Source: Drechslerella dactyloides (lineage: Eukaryota; Ascomycota; Orbiliomycetes; Orbiliales; Orbiliaceae). From it: a stretch of DNA of 64,000 bases. Positions 44,855-58,747 of this stretch are shown here, one piece after another; the stretch's first letter is position 1, and each line of letters begins with the position of its first letter. Position numbers and translations under genes: made by a program. The notes beneath the pieces were generated by a model that was not told the origin of the DNA, ran no database searches, and was given only the letters and a program-made list of their open reading frames with translations. Location of the stretch: the NCBI GenBank assembly GCA_020064725.1, contig JAGTWJ010000001.1, positions 1 to 64,000 of the forward strand, in the 5' to 3' direction.

Positions 44855-45082
44855 ATGACGGCACGATCGAATGCCACCCGACGAACCTCGAGTCCACCAT
44901 CGACATCGGCTGGCGGCGCCGGCAGCCCGACAAAGCCCAACCGGGACGGCCTTCGGAGAGAAATCGCGAGCATCGAAGCTGAGGAAGCCAAACTTCGGGC
45001 CGAGCTGGCCGTCCTGCGACAGGAGCGGAAGATCTTAGCGGCCGTCATGCAAAGTTGGGGCAAGGGTATCGCTGTGTTATGA
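44855..45082 (+). CDS. Possible 75-aa coiled-coil protein
   Basis: An ATG-started frame of 75 aa. The first half is Ser/Thr/Pro/Gly-rich and disordered. Residues about 33-62 (LRREIASIEAEEAKLRAELA and onward through VLRQERKIL) have clear heptads for a coiled coil. It ends AAVMQSWGKGIAVL. No family is recognised. The helix pattern is hard to get by chance, but the frame is short and the GC-rich context opens other frames. Confidence 0.35.
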   Translation: MTARSNATRRTSSPPSTSAGGAGSPTKPNRDGLRREIASIEAEEAKLRAELAVLRQERKILAAVMQSWGKGIAVL

Positions 45083-46496
45083 TAACTCCGTCGCGGCGCA
45101 TCTGGAAGGAGACATGTTCCTCTCTCCCAATCTCAAGCCGAGCTCGCCAGATCGAAGCCAGGCATGCGAAATTTTGAAGGAAAGAGACATCGCGTCGATG
45201 GGAGAGCGGGCCTGGGAAGATATCGACGACAAGACGGCTGAACCCGCCCGGAGGGCGTCACACCAGCTTTTAGGGCAAATTTTTCGTGGATGATGACGGT
45301 AGCAACATTTACATTCTAAGATACCCGGATCTTATTTGCCTAGATAATACTTTTAATATCATCAGCGACCCCTCTCATCCTCTCATTTGACTATCGATCG
45401 GTAGAAATGTGCATGTAGAACGCATAGAGCGATATCGATAAACCATCCCGCCTCGGCCATAGCGGCGTCGTCACACAGGCTAAACGGAGCTCCCGTCAGT
45501 GCAGTCGGCGATACCATGTCTAGTAAAGCCAATTTTTTAGGCGCACTACTCGATTCGGATGGAAGTCCGCGATAAAAGCAGGGAGGCACGGATGACCTCT
45601 GTCCTGTATCAGCTTGGTTGAAAGGGCGAGGTTCTCGCTACAGCGACCATGCGCATGCACCGCATCGCCAGCTTCAGCTGAAGCCGCAGTCGGACAATTT
45701 ATCGCCATTTGCAGAGCGCACTAGCCCTGCCGGAGTCCCAGAGTCGCATTCCCCCTCCTCAGTGCGATAGACTTTTTCGCATACCTTCGGCCTCGAATTC
45801 CGAGAAATCAGCCAATGCATTCCACCAGCGCTCCACCACAGCCAATAACGCTTCCCGGATCTGCCATGCTAGCGCAGATAGGTGAGTGGTCACTCGGTGG
45901 CATTTTCCCATGCATGAACTTGTGCCGCATCCTGCAGGCGTTCGTGTGATCACTTGGCCTGAGCCCTGCCGAAAAACCACTCCTGCAATCTTTGCGCTTG
46001 TCGCCGTCGCAGTCGCAGTCCTCATGGATTCTCACTGTCGGAATGTCAGACTGTCAGACGTGCTCTCTCTTGACAATTCTTATCGTAGCTGATGACGAGG
46101 CAGATCCAATGAAACGCTCTTGCCACGAGCGCGCTCGAAGCAATCATCATTCAGATAACGTCTCTTCGCCCGCATCAGACGTCAGCCCAGTCCTGCTCCT
46201 TGCGGGAGGGGAGGGTCTTCGTGACGAGCCAACCAAGCGCACGAGCTGTGGGGGACTAATACCTGTTACCCCTGCCCCATGACCGGAAATTCCGGCGGTT
46301 GGTGTCTGAGATCGTGAAATCGAGTGGAGAACAGGGCTTGCGATTTCGAATGCCCTGCAGGAGACCCGCTCCTCTTTTTATTTATATTCCGGAATAAGTC
46401 CCGAGATCGTGAGGAGGTCGTCGAAACTAGAGCTTCTGCGACATCCCGTTAATTAACGTTGACTGCATCCGGAACCACCATCGAGGAGTATCCATC

Positions 46497-48523
46497 ATGG
46501 AGTCAATTGAGCGCGTCGCAATGGTAGAGACGCCCGTGGGGCCGACCGAACAGGAATCACAGCCAGCGCCAACAGCAGAGTTTGAGAAGCAAGAAGAAGA
46601 AAAGCCCCAAAGGCCATCCTCGATATCGAGTTGCCATTCGCATGAACATGTCGATTTCAACAAGCAGCGAAGGCTTGTCCTCTGCTTCGACGGGACAGGT
46701 ATGCGCGACGAACGCCTCATCCGATCTCTTCCTCCACATAAACGCCTGCGACGATGGCGCATAGGCACAGATGCAAGGGCTAACCAGTTGGTGCTTCCGT
46801 AGGGAACAAATTCCATGGGAATGACACTGTACGTTCCGCAAAGAGGCGTTTCCAGCAAAACCCGGTTCCGTATCCGTTATCTCGGCTGCATTGATCCTCG
46901 ATATCCTTCATGCATCGCTATGCGCGCCCAGAAACCGTGCTGGTCCGACTGCCCGCGCTGACACGTTCCGAATATCGCGATAGGACTCCAACATTGTTCG
47001 AATCTACGAGCTCCTCGACCGACGCTCGGAAAACCAGTTCCATTACTATCAACGTACGTGGCGCCCGAATCGCTGCCTGTTCTGACTGATGGTTACCCGA
47101 CCATCTTGGCCTACTATATTCAGTGCATCATCAACACAAGTCCACCCACCATCACGCCAAGGCTAACCACTTATTGCATACTCCACGCAGCCGGCATTGG
47201 AACATACGTACAAAATGAGAGAACTTCCTTCATCGGCCGCATAGGTGACAAATTCAAGACGGTCATGGACCAGGCCGTCGGATCTAGTTTCAAGACCCAC
47301 GTGATAGGCGGCTACTCCTTCATCATGAAATACTATAACCCTGGAGACTGTATCTATATCTTCGGCTTCTCTCGTGGCGCCTACACGGCCCGCTTTCTGT
47401 CAGAGATGCTCGCCGGCGTCGGGCTCCTGTCTCGAGGTAACGAAGAAATGATAGAGTTCGCCTGGAGGACCTTCAGCGATTTCCAAACATCCCGGCACGA
47501 CGGCGGGAAACTTGACGAGAAGAGACGCACCTTCATGAGAAAGTTCAAGAAAACTTTCTCTCGGAGTGGTGTGAATGTGCGTAGACTCGCCTTACAATAC
47601 AAGCAGTAGCATTTCGGAGTTTGTGTGCTGATACTCTCGGATCTCAGGTGCACTTCCTCGGTTTGTTCGACTGCGTTAACTCTGTCGGCCAGCTCGAGCC
47701 TCCCTTCTGGCGCCGCTCGTACAGCTACATACCCATGGGATCCTCTGCCACTCACATCAGGCATGCAGTTAGCGTGCATGAACGGCGGCTGAAATTCAAG
47801 CCCGCCCTTTACAAAGGATTTATCGACCACAACGACCTCAAAGAAGTCTATTTTTGCGGCAATCACGGCGATGTTGGTGGAGGATGGGGTAGAAGCGATG
47901 AACAGCGCCGCGTTCTCAGCGATATACCGCTCGCCTGGATGCTGGAAGAAGTCCGAAACCTTCCCGATACCGAAGTCAAGCTCGAGTTCACTCAGCCCGA
48001 TGAGTTCATCCTCGAGCGAGACGCTGCGGAAGCTGAACGCAAGTTCGAAGAGCACCTCCGACAATTCGGCAAGGGAGAAATCGACGATGTGAAAGGAATG
48101 AAGCCCCACGATCCCTTAAGCTTTAGTGGAGGGCTTAAGTGGTATGGAGTGCTCGGATGGTGGATCCTAGGTGGGTTACATGCTCTTATCCAAGCCTCCC
48201 ACCCCGAGCAAAGCTCTGGAGTCCGCCTTTCGGATAGCCTCCTCGAACATGTCAAAGCGTTAATTTAGAACATGTTTTGCTGACGTGGTTCCCAATTCCA
48301 TGGGCTTGCAGAAGTCGTGCCCTTCATATCTCGACTGGAGTACGAGAAAGGAAAATGGGTTCCCCGCTATTGGCCCCCAAACTTTGGCGCATCCAGGGAC
48401 ATTCCGGCCGACGCAGACATCCACCCATCTTTAGTCGCATTGCAGGAGGGCGGTGTTCTTAAACCAACAGAGGTCCCGAAGCTCCTGGCCAACAAGGATC
48501 ACTATACTTTCAAGGTCAAATAG
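46497..48523 (+). CDS. DUF2235 alpha/beta-hydrolase (Tle1-like fold)
   Basis: Six exons: 46497-46698, 46803-46828, 46984-47053, 47191-47576, 47648-48170, 48312-48523; 472 aa with every junction in frame. Landmarks: RRLVLCFDGTGNKFHGND near residue 58, SNIVRIYELL, YYQPGIGTY, then the nucleophile elbow FGFSRGAYTAR with Ser160. VHFLGLFDCVNSVG, YFCGNHGDVGGGW (probably the acid/His region) and WWILEVVPF follow. The last intron uses a GTGGGT donor; it alone restores WWILEVVPF. DUF2235 proteins share the catalytic fold of bacterial Tle1 phospholipases and are common and multicopy in filamentous fungi, where their substrate is mostly unknown. A disordered, Glu-rich ~50-residue N-terminus precedes the domain, with no signal peptide. 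Confidence 0.92.
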
Positions 48524-51500
48524 ATTGACGCCAAGAATCGACCAAAACCCTGGAGGCAACTAAATCGTAGGCGCCGGTCTAAAAGCATGGATCGTCAACA
48601 ATTGTAACCCGCAGGCATATTAGTTCATGGTATATGGCTTTGGGTCATGCGCAGCGGGTGCTATGCACACCCTAATACCGCGTCTACGTGATTCTAGGGG
48701 ATCAATGTGGGTCTCTCGACAGATTCAGCCGCATATACAACATACGAGGTCGCAGATCGACAGAGGCTCAGTTGAGCTCTGGTTTCTATTCATCGCAATC
48801 ACCAAGACTCCGTATGTTCTATCTTTAACATCGAATTTCTTTACACTTTTGGCTTGTAGCGTTTTACAACATGCATTGCTGCGGCATGCGCAACTATATT
48901 GTCTAATACACTCAGAATATACTTCTGTTCCCACACATTAATTCATTATATGACATCTTTGAAGCTTCATTAGCATTCTCTTTTTACTGGCTCCGTGGAT
49001 GCGATCGCAGCATCCGGAACTTATTAGGCTGCCACACCACCAGACCCGAAATATCAGTCGGCGCATTAATAAATGCTTTAGTACCGACAACATATATCCA
49101 CTACATGCACTCACGGTAGATTTCCTTGGGGCCTTAGTAATCTCTGCCCCGACGCCCTGTAAATGGCGGCTTCACTTACAAAGCGGGGTGGGGTGTTATA
49201 AATAGAACCATCGATCATCGATCTCCCGGCTGCGCTGTCTGGATGCAGAGCCAAGCGTGCCCTTCGACCAACGCAAAATATTGTGTTCGTCGGGCTGGCC
49301 AAACGCTAGGCCTAACGTTATACCAAGAGAGCTCTGAAGGGAAATACCCCGTTAACAAAAGCACTTACCTGTCCAGTCTGACCAAGCCTCTGGTACACGG
49401 ACAGAGCACTCGAAATTCCTCCACAAGGAGGACGATATCAAGCTTGAGTTGCATCATACGGCGTATTGCGTTCAGATATCAAGCATCGGCTAGCGGCTGT
49501 ATACAACCAGCATCAATGTCAGACGCATGCAGAACAGTTATATTCGTCGGCGGCAGCATGCGGATAGACCCAAGAGCCGTAATCTACAGTCGACGTATCT
49601 ACATGCATGAAGCTTAGATGTAACCTAGGCGGACGCAGCTGTCAGATTACGTACGCCAATGATAAAAATCTAACACACGAACAGCCAACTGGAGCATGTA
49701 TTGGTATACTAGCGACTAAATTGAAATACTTAGAGTGACCACCTGATGCCTGCATGAGACTTTCGCTTCGAAGCTAGGCCGTCGGGCTAGAAGTGTCAAC
49801 GAGAGGGGTGGCTAAATTAGCTGAGCCCAGGGCAATGTCCCGGTCCCGATCTGCCAGTTGAATTTGCCACCAAATATGCATGCCGAGTCGCTGGCGATAA
49901 ACGCGTGTATGGCTGTAAGGTAAGATGGTACAATATATCTGGCTTCAACAGTCCTAGTTTCGCCGCCCCAAGTATTTGCTGATACTGATTGTCAAATGCA
50001 CGGATCGAATATCAAGCAGCGGATGTTTACAATTAACGTTGCGCGCGACGTATATGCGTAATTCGAACGCGTGGAAAAATAACGTATACATTCAAACGTT
50101 TGTATACAAACGTACACAAATTTGCAAATTTATACAGTTAAGTGCGTTCGACTGCACTTTCATCGGTGCTACCCTCGGCTTATCGATGTAGCTTGGTCCA
50201 GCCTAATTACATGTCTAGCTCATCCTATTCGAGTCCAGGTCCAATCAGCGCCTAAGAACTGGTTTAAGAAGTTGAGGTACGTCAATATACTGTTCAAAAT
50301 GGTGAGCTGCGATTCAAAGAAAGGTCTTCTAGTGTCAGGGCAATTGTACAATGTCTCCGTCTGCACTGAAGTGAGACCCGCGGCTCTGACATAAAATTGA
50401 AGAGTACCATGCTTAATCTTGATTCGGACCAATCTCAAGCAGATCTGTAGATGTCCAAGCTCAGATGCCGACCATCTTACCCACCCTGAGAACCCTCATA
50501 AATTTGGACGCGTTGTCAAGAACATCGTGCATAGGAGTCTACTCTGTGAATAACCTGAAGGCTGACGCTCAAATACATGCGGCAGTCTACCTGCGCAGTC
50601 GCACGGAGCTTTAAGTTACGGCGGTAACCTTGATATTGTAATGGATGAAATTCCGGCACTCAAGGCTCGGAAACCGAGCTCTTTGCGGAGCATACTCGGC
50701 ACACAACCGCAAATTAAACCGTGGACGTTATGCAGCTGGGCCCCTGCACGGGTTCCGAGTTCGTCGTCGGTCTGAAACAGGATTTGTAAGGGAGGACACG
50801 GAAGGCCAAAAGCGTATCAAGGATTCGGCCCAGTCAGTTATCGAGGTGGTTTCGAAAGGGAGGGAAGTCTAGTTTGCTCCTGGTCAACCCCCGGGCCCCT
50901 ACCAATATACAAACGCACACGCACACGACCTCTTAGCATATACTGCTGACACTATTCCCTGCATATGCAGGATCATGGCCTACTTTCGCTGATGCATCCG
51001 TAGAAAGACGAGCAGAACCGAAGGTAGATAGCGTAAGCCGCATACGTATCAGTTTTGTGCGCGCATCATTTAGGAAAGCCATGATTCAGCTTCTATCGTC
51101 TTATGCGTCGTCACGTTGCTTCAGCGCTGAAGCAGCTACAGACCCATCTTAAGCATATCGGCGTGCATACGTCAATTTGGGCATCGTCTTTGGTAAAAGA
51201 CCGCTTTTAAGAAATCTAGAAAATCAAGGATTGCTGAGAACCAGAAACTAACCCCATCAAATCCTAGTCTAGTATTAAGAAGTTCCGCGTTGCAATACAA
51301 TACTAGTCGACTAGTTAAATATTTTCTATGGTCAAGGGTATAACATAGGTTTTATTCGCGGACTAAGCATCCTCGTCTTGATGTAATCTACAACTACTTA
51401 CTTAGCTAAGTATATACGTAGTAGTACTTCTTCATTGGTGTTAGAATATATATTTTAATCAAAGAGGAATGTGAATCTAGCTTCGTCGTATCGAGCCGGC

Positions 51501-54030
51501 TGAAAAGCGCCAAGTTACCAGGAATCTGCTGATGGCATCTACGCGAGCCAGTAAATCTATAGGTGCCAACGACTTTGAAACCAAAAATTTCACACCATAA
51601 GAAACGATATGCTATAAATATCCTGAATAGAAGTATTAGTCAAGTGCCCGTCAATTCGGAAACCGATACAATGGCCACATGATCACGTCAATAGACCCGG
51701 CTGGCGGCGTGGCTTCACCCGAGACAATGTATTATGCAGGGTAGAGTTCCTAAGCGCAGACGTCACCAGAGCTGCTTATTATAACGACAATGAACCCGGG
51801 ATTCCTATTCGGAGCAATCTCGAAGCTTTTATCCGATCCTAGATGTATTAGTAACTTCAACTGTTGACGACGCGGATGTTCGGCGTCAAACCCTCGTAAA
51901 TTGCTAGCAGGTGCTACAGGCTGCGAATGCCAAGATTCGGTATTATAAATCTGACCGAACTACTCATATTTGGGCTCCATTTGGGTGCGTATATCGACAG
52001 TTACTGCAACTGGTGATATAGTCAGCGCAGCAGTTGGAAACCGTGCTGTATGAAGTGATAGCAATATGGATCATAATGATATACAGAAGTAGTCCCCGGA
52101 GAGGCTAGTGCCGCAACCTGCGCCGGTGAATTGTCTCAAACGATAAGCCTCCGATATGCATCTCTATATTCTTTTTTGAAATCGAAGCAATTTACGCATG
52201 CATGCAAGGGCGCTGAAGGGAAACTTGAGCCGGCAAATGCATAGCACATGTCCGATCATTGTCATCGTAGGGCCTGACCTCGATTCGAAGGCACACGCGC
52301 GCATGACGAACGGTTTGTTGTTACGTTTTTCCGAGACAGACGGACGCGGATGCGAGCTACGCAATGCAACTGACGTATGTGGACTTCGCAAGCCCACACC
52401 ACGACTGATATATGTACTGTATGTACTGTATGTACAAAGAGTGGAGTGAGTAGACACCTGCGTACAAGCTGTCGCGGCATCTGAACAGCGGACTTGAACG
52501 GCGTCTACACCTACATACCTCGAGTCAGCATCTGAAATGCGAATGGCACAGCCTAAAAATAAATGCAGCAGCTTTGACTTCGGAATCGTCTACTGACTAG
52601 GCTCCGATTTTGAGTCACGCTGATGGAGGCAGCTTCACAGGCTTGAATTTAAGCCGAGTCGGTGTGAATGTAAGGTTGCAACCGACACCGTCGAGCTGCA
52701 TATGCAAAGGGATCGCAGCTCCCGTGTCAAATGTCGGCTCTCGGGCTATTCAGCGAGCTGAGTTCGATCTGCAGATCGGATGAGGGCATTGGGACAGGTA
52801 GCTACCTGGGCGGTGCATCCTACTTGTACTTGTACTTGTGCATGTACGCTGGGGCACGCATGGCCACGAATGAATGTTTGACTTATGTAATGAAGCCTTC
52901 CGCGTTAGCGAGAGATATCGGCAAGACGCGATCGAAACAAAAGTACCAAAACAGCAGCCTGGTCCCTCGGTCGGACCTTCGACTCTCCTGTGTTTCTGAT
53001 CTTGTTTCCGGCGGACCTGCCGACCAGGATGTTTTTGGAATCATGAGCGAAAGTTTCGAGCTTGCTTCTCCGCGCGCTGTTGGCCGGGGATGCTTAGTCA
53101 ACGTCGGAGCGGCCAACCAGACGACGACGATGAAGGCTCGCATGTTGACGGCCCCGGCTCTGGTTGCCTAAAGGCCTGCCTCCCAACAGGGCTTAGAGAA
53201 ATCCAAATCAGCCATGAAGGCGGGGCAGGTTCCCGCAGAACTCGCATGACGGCGTCGCGTTTTTGTGGGAGGAGTTTCTTTTTCGCGTCGAAGGTTGTCT
53301 GCGACGACATCCATGCTGAAGACAAGAGGCAAGACACCGCCCTGGCCTGGTTACCTGGTATCCGCTGGATGAGTCGATTCGAGAAAAGCCCAGGGACACG
53401 GCCACGACCACGGCCGGCTCGCTGGTGGCTGGCTCCAGGGTGGTGTGTTCTTCCTCGGAGACCATAACGTTATGCTCGCGCAGCGCTTGGCGGGGTCATG
53501 GACCATTCATTGACTAAACCGATACAGCTTCGACGGGCCAACCTGACGGCCTGTCTCATTCGGCGTGTGTGCATGCGTGTGAATCGAGTACGGAGTAATG
53601 TACTTACGGCCTGCTGGGGGTGAGGGGGGCCAAAGAGCGAGCCCGCGAGAGAGAGGAACCAGCTATATGAACAGCGAGAGGAAACTAGAAAAGAGCCTCC
53701 TTTTTCCCGCTGACTACTCGATTACACACCTGTCCACGTTCCACGCACTCACGCACGTCTTCCTCAGCGCTGGGCCCATCCCATCCGGCCTTCTTGTTTT
53801 CCTGCCCCTTGTATTGGTAATTTCTTAGTCACCAGCCCGACGCCGAACGTTATTCCCACATACGGGCAACGCACAACCGCGCAGCGGATTCACCACTCGC
53901 TCAAAGACCACACCGCGACGGCCCGTGCCTGTCGCCTTGATATAATAAACCTCTGGCCTGTCTCACGGGGAAAGCCACCGTACTGCTGTATGAGCTCCCG
54001 GCCGGGTGATGGTACATTGCGGAATCAACC
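48524..54030. other. 5.5-kb gene-poor stretch
   Basis: Mostly AT-rich from 48.6 to 52.7 kb, with short tandem strings (TGTACTGTATGTACTGTATGTAC near 52413; ACTTGTACTTGTACTTG near 52824) and AT-rich palindromes around 51300. From 52.7 kb the GC rises. A 146-codon ATG frame at 52731-53171 (plus) has no recognisable motif, and I do not call it a gene. Confidence 0.45.
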
Positions 54031-54929
54031 ATGGCAGCGCCAAATAAAGTGACCAAACGAAAGTCGCCAGTGCCCGTGCCGGACGTTGCAGGCGCGAGCG
54101 ACGAGAGGTTGGAGCACATCGAGGACCCCGCCGAAAGAAAGCGCGTCCTCAATGTTCTCGCCCAAAGACGATACCGTGCGTAATTAGCCCAGTTTTCTTT
54201 TCTATCTCTCTCTTGTGCTCTTTGCATCATCCTCTTGAATTCCTATTTCAATCGATCTAGCTTTAGGCTCTGAGGTCGAGAGTCAACTCAACTCGGCTTC
54301 GTATCGCGCTTCTAGCCTTCTCTGCCACGAAACCTGCCTTAACCACCTTCGCTTTCCTTTCCCCGATCCGTGGTTTTGCACGGCTTTCTGTATCGCACAA
54401 AACCTGCTGTAGCATGAAGACTTACATCCAGATGCAGTGGAAATGAATATTGACATGGCCGTACTGCTTGCCAGGACGAAGAAAGCGCGAGCACCAACTC
54501 GAGCTCCAGCTGCAAGTTGAAAGACAGAAGCAACTGCAGAGAGACCATTCTCTCTCCCAAACCAAAGAATCCAGGCTATCCGACGGCTACTCTGGTTCCT
54601 CGGACCGGTCTGACAACGCTCGCGAGCTCGAGTACCTCCGTCGACGCGTAGCTCAGCTTGAAGCCGTCCTCTACGCCAAACCCTTGGAGACACAGTCGAC
54701 TGCCGCCGTGCCACTTGGCTCGTCGGATCCCTTCGATGCATTTGGAAACACGGCCGCCGTCGAGCACGCGCTGTCGACGTCCAGCGACTCCGAGGCGGGG
54801 ACATTCGGATCAGAAGGGATCCTCGAAAATTGGATGCTTGCCCAAGCAAGCAGCTCTCAAGGGGTAACCGCACCCATTCACCGGTATGCTAGTACCGCGT
54901 CGCTGACAGCTCAATTTGAAGCAGTCTAG
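54031..54929 (+). CDS. bZIP transcription factor (short, fungal type)
   Basis: Two exons, 54031-54175 and 54475-54929, give 199 aa. The 299-bp intron (GTGCGT...GCCAG) splits the basic region. The joined basic region reads RKRVLNVLAQRRYRRRKREH: the N-x7-R invariant of bZIP proteins (Asn...Arg) is present. It is followed by an irregular zipper (LELQLQVERQKQLQ) and, after a Ser-rich gap, a second helical segment (ARELEYLRRRVAQLEAVLY). The C-terminal part is acidic and Ser-rich with ILENWMLAQASSSQG. Similar short bZIPs often regulate stress or secondary-metabolism genes; the target here is unknown and no cluster flanks it. The long intron could hide an extra exon, but the simple model keeps frame and motif. 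Confidence 0.87.
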
Positions 54930-57900
54930 CTTCCAGCCCACTCCACGCCCAAAAGCTCACAGTCTCCCCTCCACGTTGGCGCTCTACGGAAACAAATCCG
55001 TCATGCAATTTGATGATTTCTCGCCATCATAATCCGCCGACCGATCATTCAGCTAGCATACCGCGTACTCTCACGCATCCTGGCGCTATGCTGTAGGCCG
55101 ACTGTCCTTGGTGATCGAATTCCCCGATCCTCCCTACCAGGACGCGCCTGCACTCCATAATGCACGGCATCAGTCGAAGAGCGACTCGTCCCTTTGCAAT
55201 TCCGAGTAATGTCGGCGAGGGCTCAATATACACATATAGACGCCAAAGAATACAGAAAAAAAGGCGTTACTAATGGTGTCGATACATCGACAGGATACGC
55301 TTCATCGTATTCTAAAGCAATCCTCATCCTTGTTTCGACTTTCGCCAATCTTGGTCTCTCGAAAGCCAGCAACGCGGCGGGAAGTTGCTTGGAATACCAG
55401 AGGTCTCCGGAAGTTCTCACAATACGGTTCATCATGGCGTTTGGACAGAATATTGTATCAAGTGTACTTTCACCACATATCTACAAGGTCCATCTCGTGC
55501 TTCGCATTTCTCAGCATGCACTATTCTTTGAGGCATATACTTATTTTCAGGTACATAATTATCCGGTTTCATTTCAATATCTTCTATCTTCTGGTACGGT
55601 TCATACTACGGTTATGTTGCCTTCGGGTCCGGAGTTGGAATCTAACGGGCGTGATGATTTTTTTCTGGTGGATCTCACACATATGGGTTGCTGTCCTTGA
55701 TGTTCACTTGTGTCTTTCCTGATTTTGTATCACTTACGAAAGGAAATTCCATTCTCATAATACATGTCACGTTCCGATGAAAGAAATTCAAAGAAAATTC
55801 AACGCTTTCCTTCTCATACACGAGACTCTGGCTGCTTGCGTGTTAACCAGCGTTACAGCGAGCCGATTCTAACAGCGTCCCCGAGACTACGATTCTAAGC
55901 TTCAGCGCAGGACCGTACGGGGTCAAGCCTCCACAGCTTGAAGTTCTGTCCTTAACCGAGTATGCTGCAGTTGGTCGCTGCATATCTTCGAACTCAGCTG
56001 CACTTTCAATCTATCCTTTCATTCCAGGCTGTGCATTAGAGTTATAGCCCGGCTGCATCTTGCCGTGTGTACGGATACAGATGCAGAGAGGACTGGACCT
56101 GCGCTTGTACTTCCATGTTCCGACGAATAACCGCTGCTGCCTTCTACCACTAGCAACTGAACCGACAATCTAGAATACCGTAATGGTACAAATAGCTGGG
56201 GATCTGGTCCTTCATTAGTGGCTGTGTAGCATTCTCTTCCGTCGACGACTGACCTATCTTGCACTTTTGGCGGGCGGTTTGCTCTTTAATTAAATCGTGA
56301 AGCACGATAGCTTGTGTAACAGGTCATTCAAAGTCCCCATTCATGCGTCGTTGGCATGCATGCCGAACCTCAAATGGTATTATTTCAGCACGATGGAACT
56401 GTTTGCCTTGCTGGCTGTGGAGATCGATCACATTCAGCAGTCGTCCGGTTACTGGCAGCCTGGATTCCTCCCAGCTCCCCCCATGCCAACTCGACTCGGT
56501 GAGTCTGAGAACACCAGATTAGTTCTTCCGGGATGTCTTAACGACCAACTGGTGCATCGACGGGGCTGAATGAACGGTAAATCACATCTCCTGTAAGATG
56601 TACTCTTTGTACAGGTACCCGGAACAGGACGAGGCGCCAGAATTCGGAGTGGTGGTCTCCAAGCCCTCGGCCAAGAGGTTGGAGGACTGTCACGGGCGAC
56701 GGGCAAACACAGATCCCGACTACGCAGCAGTCCCAACCGTCTCCATTGCGGGTGCCTCGGGTTATAGCCCGTGTGGTGTTGGTACCCTGACGGAAAAGTT
56801 CAAGGGCTGCTAAAAATACTCGCTTTTGGGGTGCAGCGCTGCTTATGACGGCAACGTTTCTGGCATCGATCGAGCTTCTGCCGAGACGCACTCGCCGGTC
56901 GCTAACCCCTGTCCTTCATTCTCCCCCCGACTCAAGCTTCCCTCGCTAGCTCATGCATCGAGCGAGGGAGCCCGAAGAATAACAAAAAACAGGCACTGCA
57001 AACACAGTTCGCTCTTCACGAATTCAAAGTACGTACTGTGTCGTTCGGTTCCGCAGCTTCATTGATATGTGGGTCCGCTGAGTTCTTCAGTCCAGGTTCG
57101 GACCCGCGGAATATATCCCGGCCAATTAGCATGTCAGCGGCCAAATGTACTGGTTGCATGGAGAGCATGCTTCCTTGGTTGACTAATTCTCGTTCTGACA
57201 ACGGCGGAATCTGCTGATGCCTCGACCGCCTAATAACCTTGGGGCCTACAGGTATTTTCTTGCTGCAAGACAGGGAGACAAGTGCCAGGTAACCCATGTT
57301 CGGGCCCGATACTATACTGTCGCCTTTCGGACGAGAAGTTTTGAAACCCACAGCACCGAACGGAGAGAATTTAGCAAAAAACAGAATATAATCTACTTCG
57401 TACGACACTTACTTTCCCTAATCACTGAGGTAAAAGATATAAGCCATCTGATAGTCCATTCTACTTGGAAACCCTCCAACGGAATCTAGTCTCTCGTGGT
57501 GCCGAAATATCCCCAAGCTCAATCAGTGCGCTAATATTCAAATTGCAAACGCTATCCAATCGCTTGTTTCATTACGTCGGGCATACCCGGGTACACGGCT
57601 GGTCCTGATTTCTACAATTCGAAAGAGCTTGGATTCGCACATCCTGTGTTATTGGGCGCGCGAGGGAGAAATTCAATTTTCACCATAATCGTCTTCACGC
57701 TCTGGAAATTTAAATCTAAGATCTTGGCTCTTTCTGTATCTTGCGACACTCGAGCACTCGAGACCGTTAGCTGCCATGGAACAATGAACAGTGCAGTCTC
57801 GCGTTGTACGGCCTGTGTTGCATGTCGCGTGCCGCTCAGATCTGCCCCGTTTGTTCCAAACAATCTGGCCGGACGAAACCACTTTCGAACCGGATACCAG

Positions 57901-58747
57901 CATAGCAGTTCTACACCGGAGATTTCTTTCATCTTAAGTATTACCGTGACTACAATCACGGACATGAGTCCTTCCCAACTTGGAGGAAATTCGTCGGACC
58001 TTTGTCCCAACATCCCTAGCCGCTGAAGTCTTAACATTATGAAGTTATACTCTTTGCAAAATCTGTCAAGCGGCGCGCCGGTGGATCGTACACTACAGAT
58101 CATCTACTACCTATGCATGCGAGGATAATTACACTTGTGCGCCCAACACAATCTCGGATCTCATATCTTCGGATATTTCCTCAACCGATGATCCCGCTCA
58201 TCTATCCGGCTGGTGCGACTAGAGACAATCTTTGATCACGGACGTAAGACCAGTTTCAGGCACCATTGTGGAGCACGATAGACCAGCTGCATTACTACAA
58301 CAATAACAACCCCAAATTCAGTGGTGTCATTTTCGTGTTGAAGCTATGGTGCACTGAAACTCGTCGTCATATTAGACCCTATGCTCATAAATTTGTTTCT
58401 AGGGAAATCTCAACAGACTTCGAGATCGTTACCTACCTAGTTATATATGATGATCAAATGCGATGGTTGTCCACGAGGGTACGATGCTAATATTGAAGAA
58501 AGAATCGATGGCAGCGATTTAAAGTTGGAAGACTCCCCGCTAGCTCTCTTAGATTTTGTTCTCTCAACCTCAATAGCGATATCCGACTGTGGCTCAAAGT
58601 CTGCAATTCTTGCTTTAATATCTCCGCATCTTTCTCAAGTCAGCAATCTTACTGGTGCACCTGATTTTCAATCCCGTCATATGATCATCAATCTATATAA
58701 ACTACATATTAAGCAATAGAGGAACTTCGTCATTTACACTGACAGCA
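54930..58747. other. 3.8-kb stretch, no supported gene
   Basis: Open frames exist (55273-55722 plus, 149 codons; 57612-58103 minus, 163 codons) but have no motif, no plausible signal or domain, and no intron support. I leave them uncalled. Confidence 0.45.

Larger units (their letters stand above)
44189..46496. other. Spacer with GATA-like repeats; one possible small ORF
   Basis: 2.3 kb between the PLDc_N gene (-) and the DUF2235 gene (+). It holds a run of GATTAGATC/GATAAG motifs and a possible 75-aa coiled-coil ORF (both listed separately). From about 45100 to 46490 I see no supported gene. Confidence 0.45.

Noticed and set aside
52731..53171. 146-codon ATG frame (+)
   Set aside because: It begins in simple-repeat DNA (TACTTGTACTTG) and shows no domain; the antisense strand is also open.
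55273..55722. 149-codon hydrophobic frame (+)
   Set aside because: Its hydrophobicity comes from T-rich DNA; there is no convincing topology, family or intron evidence.
57612..58103. 163-codon frame (-)
   Set aside because: No recognisable motif or signal, and the overlapping antisense frame is equally open.
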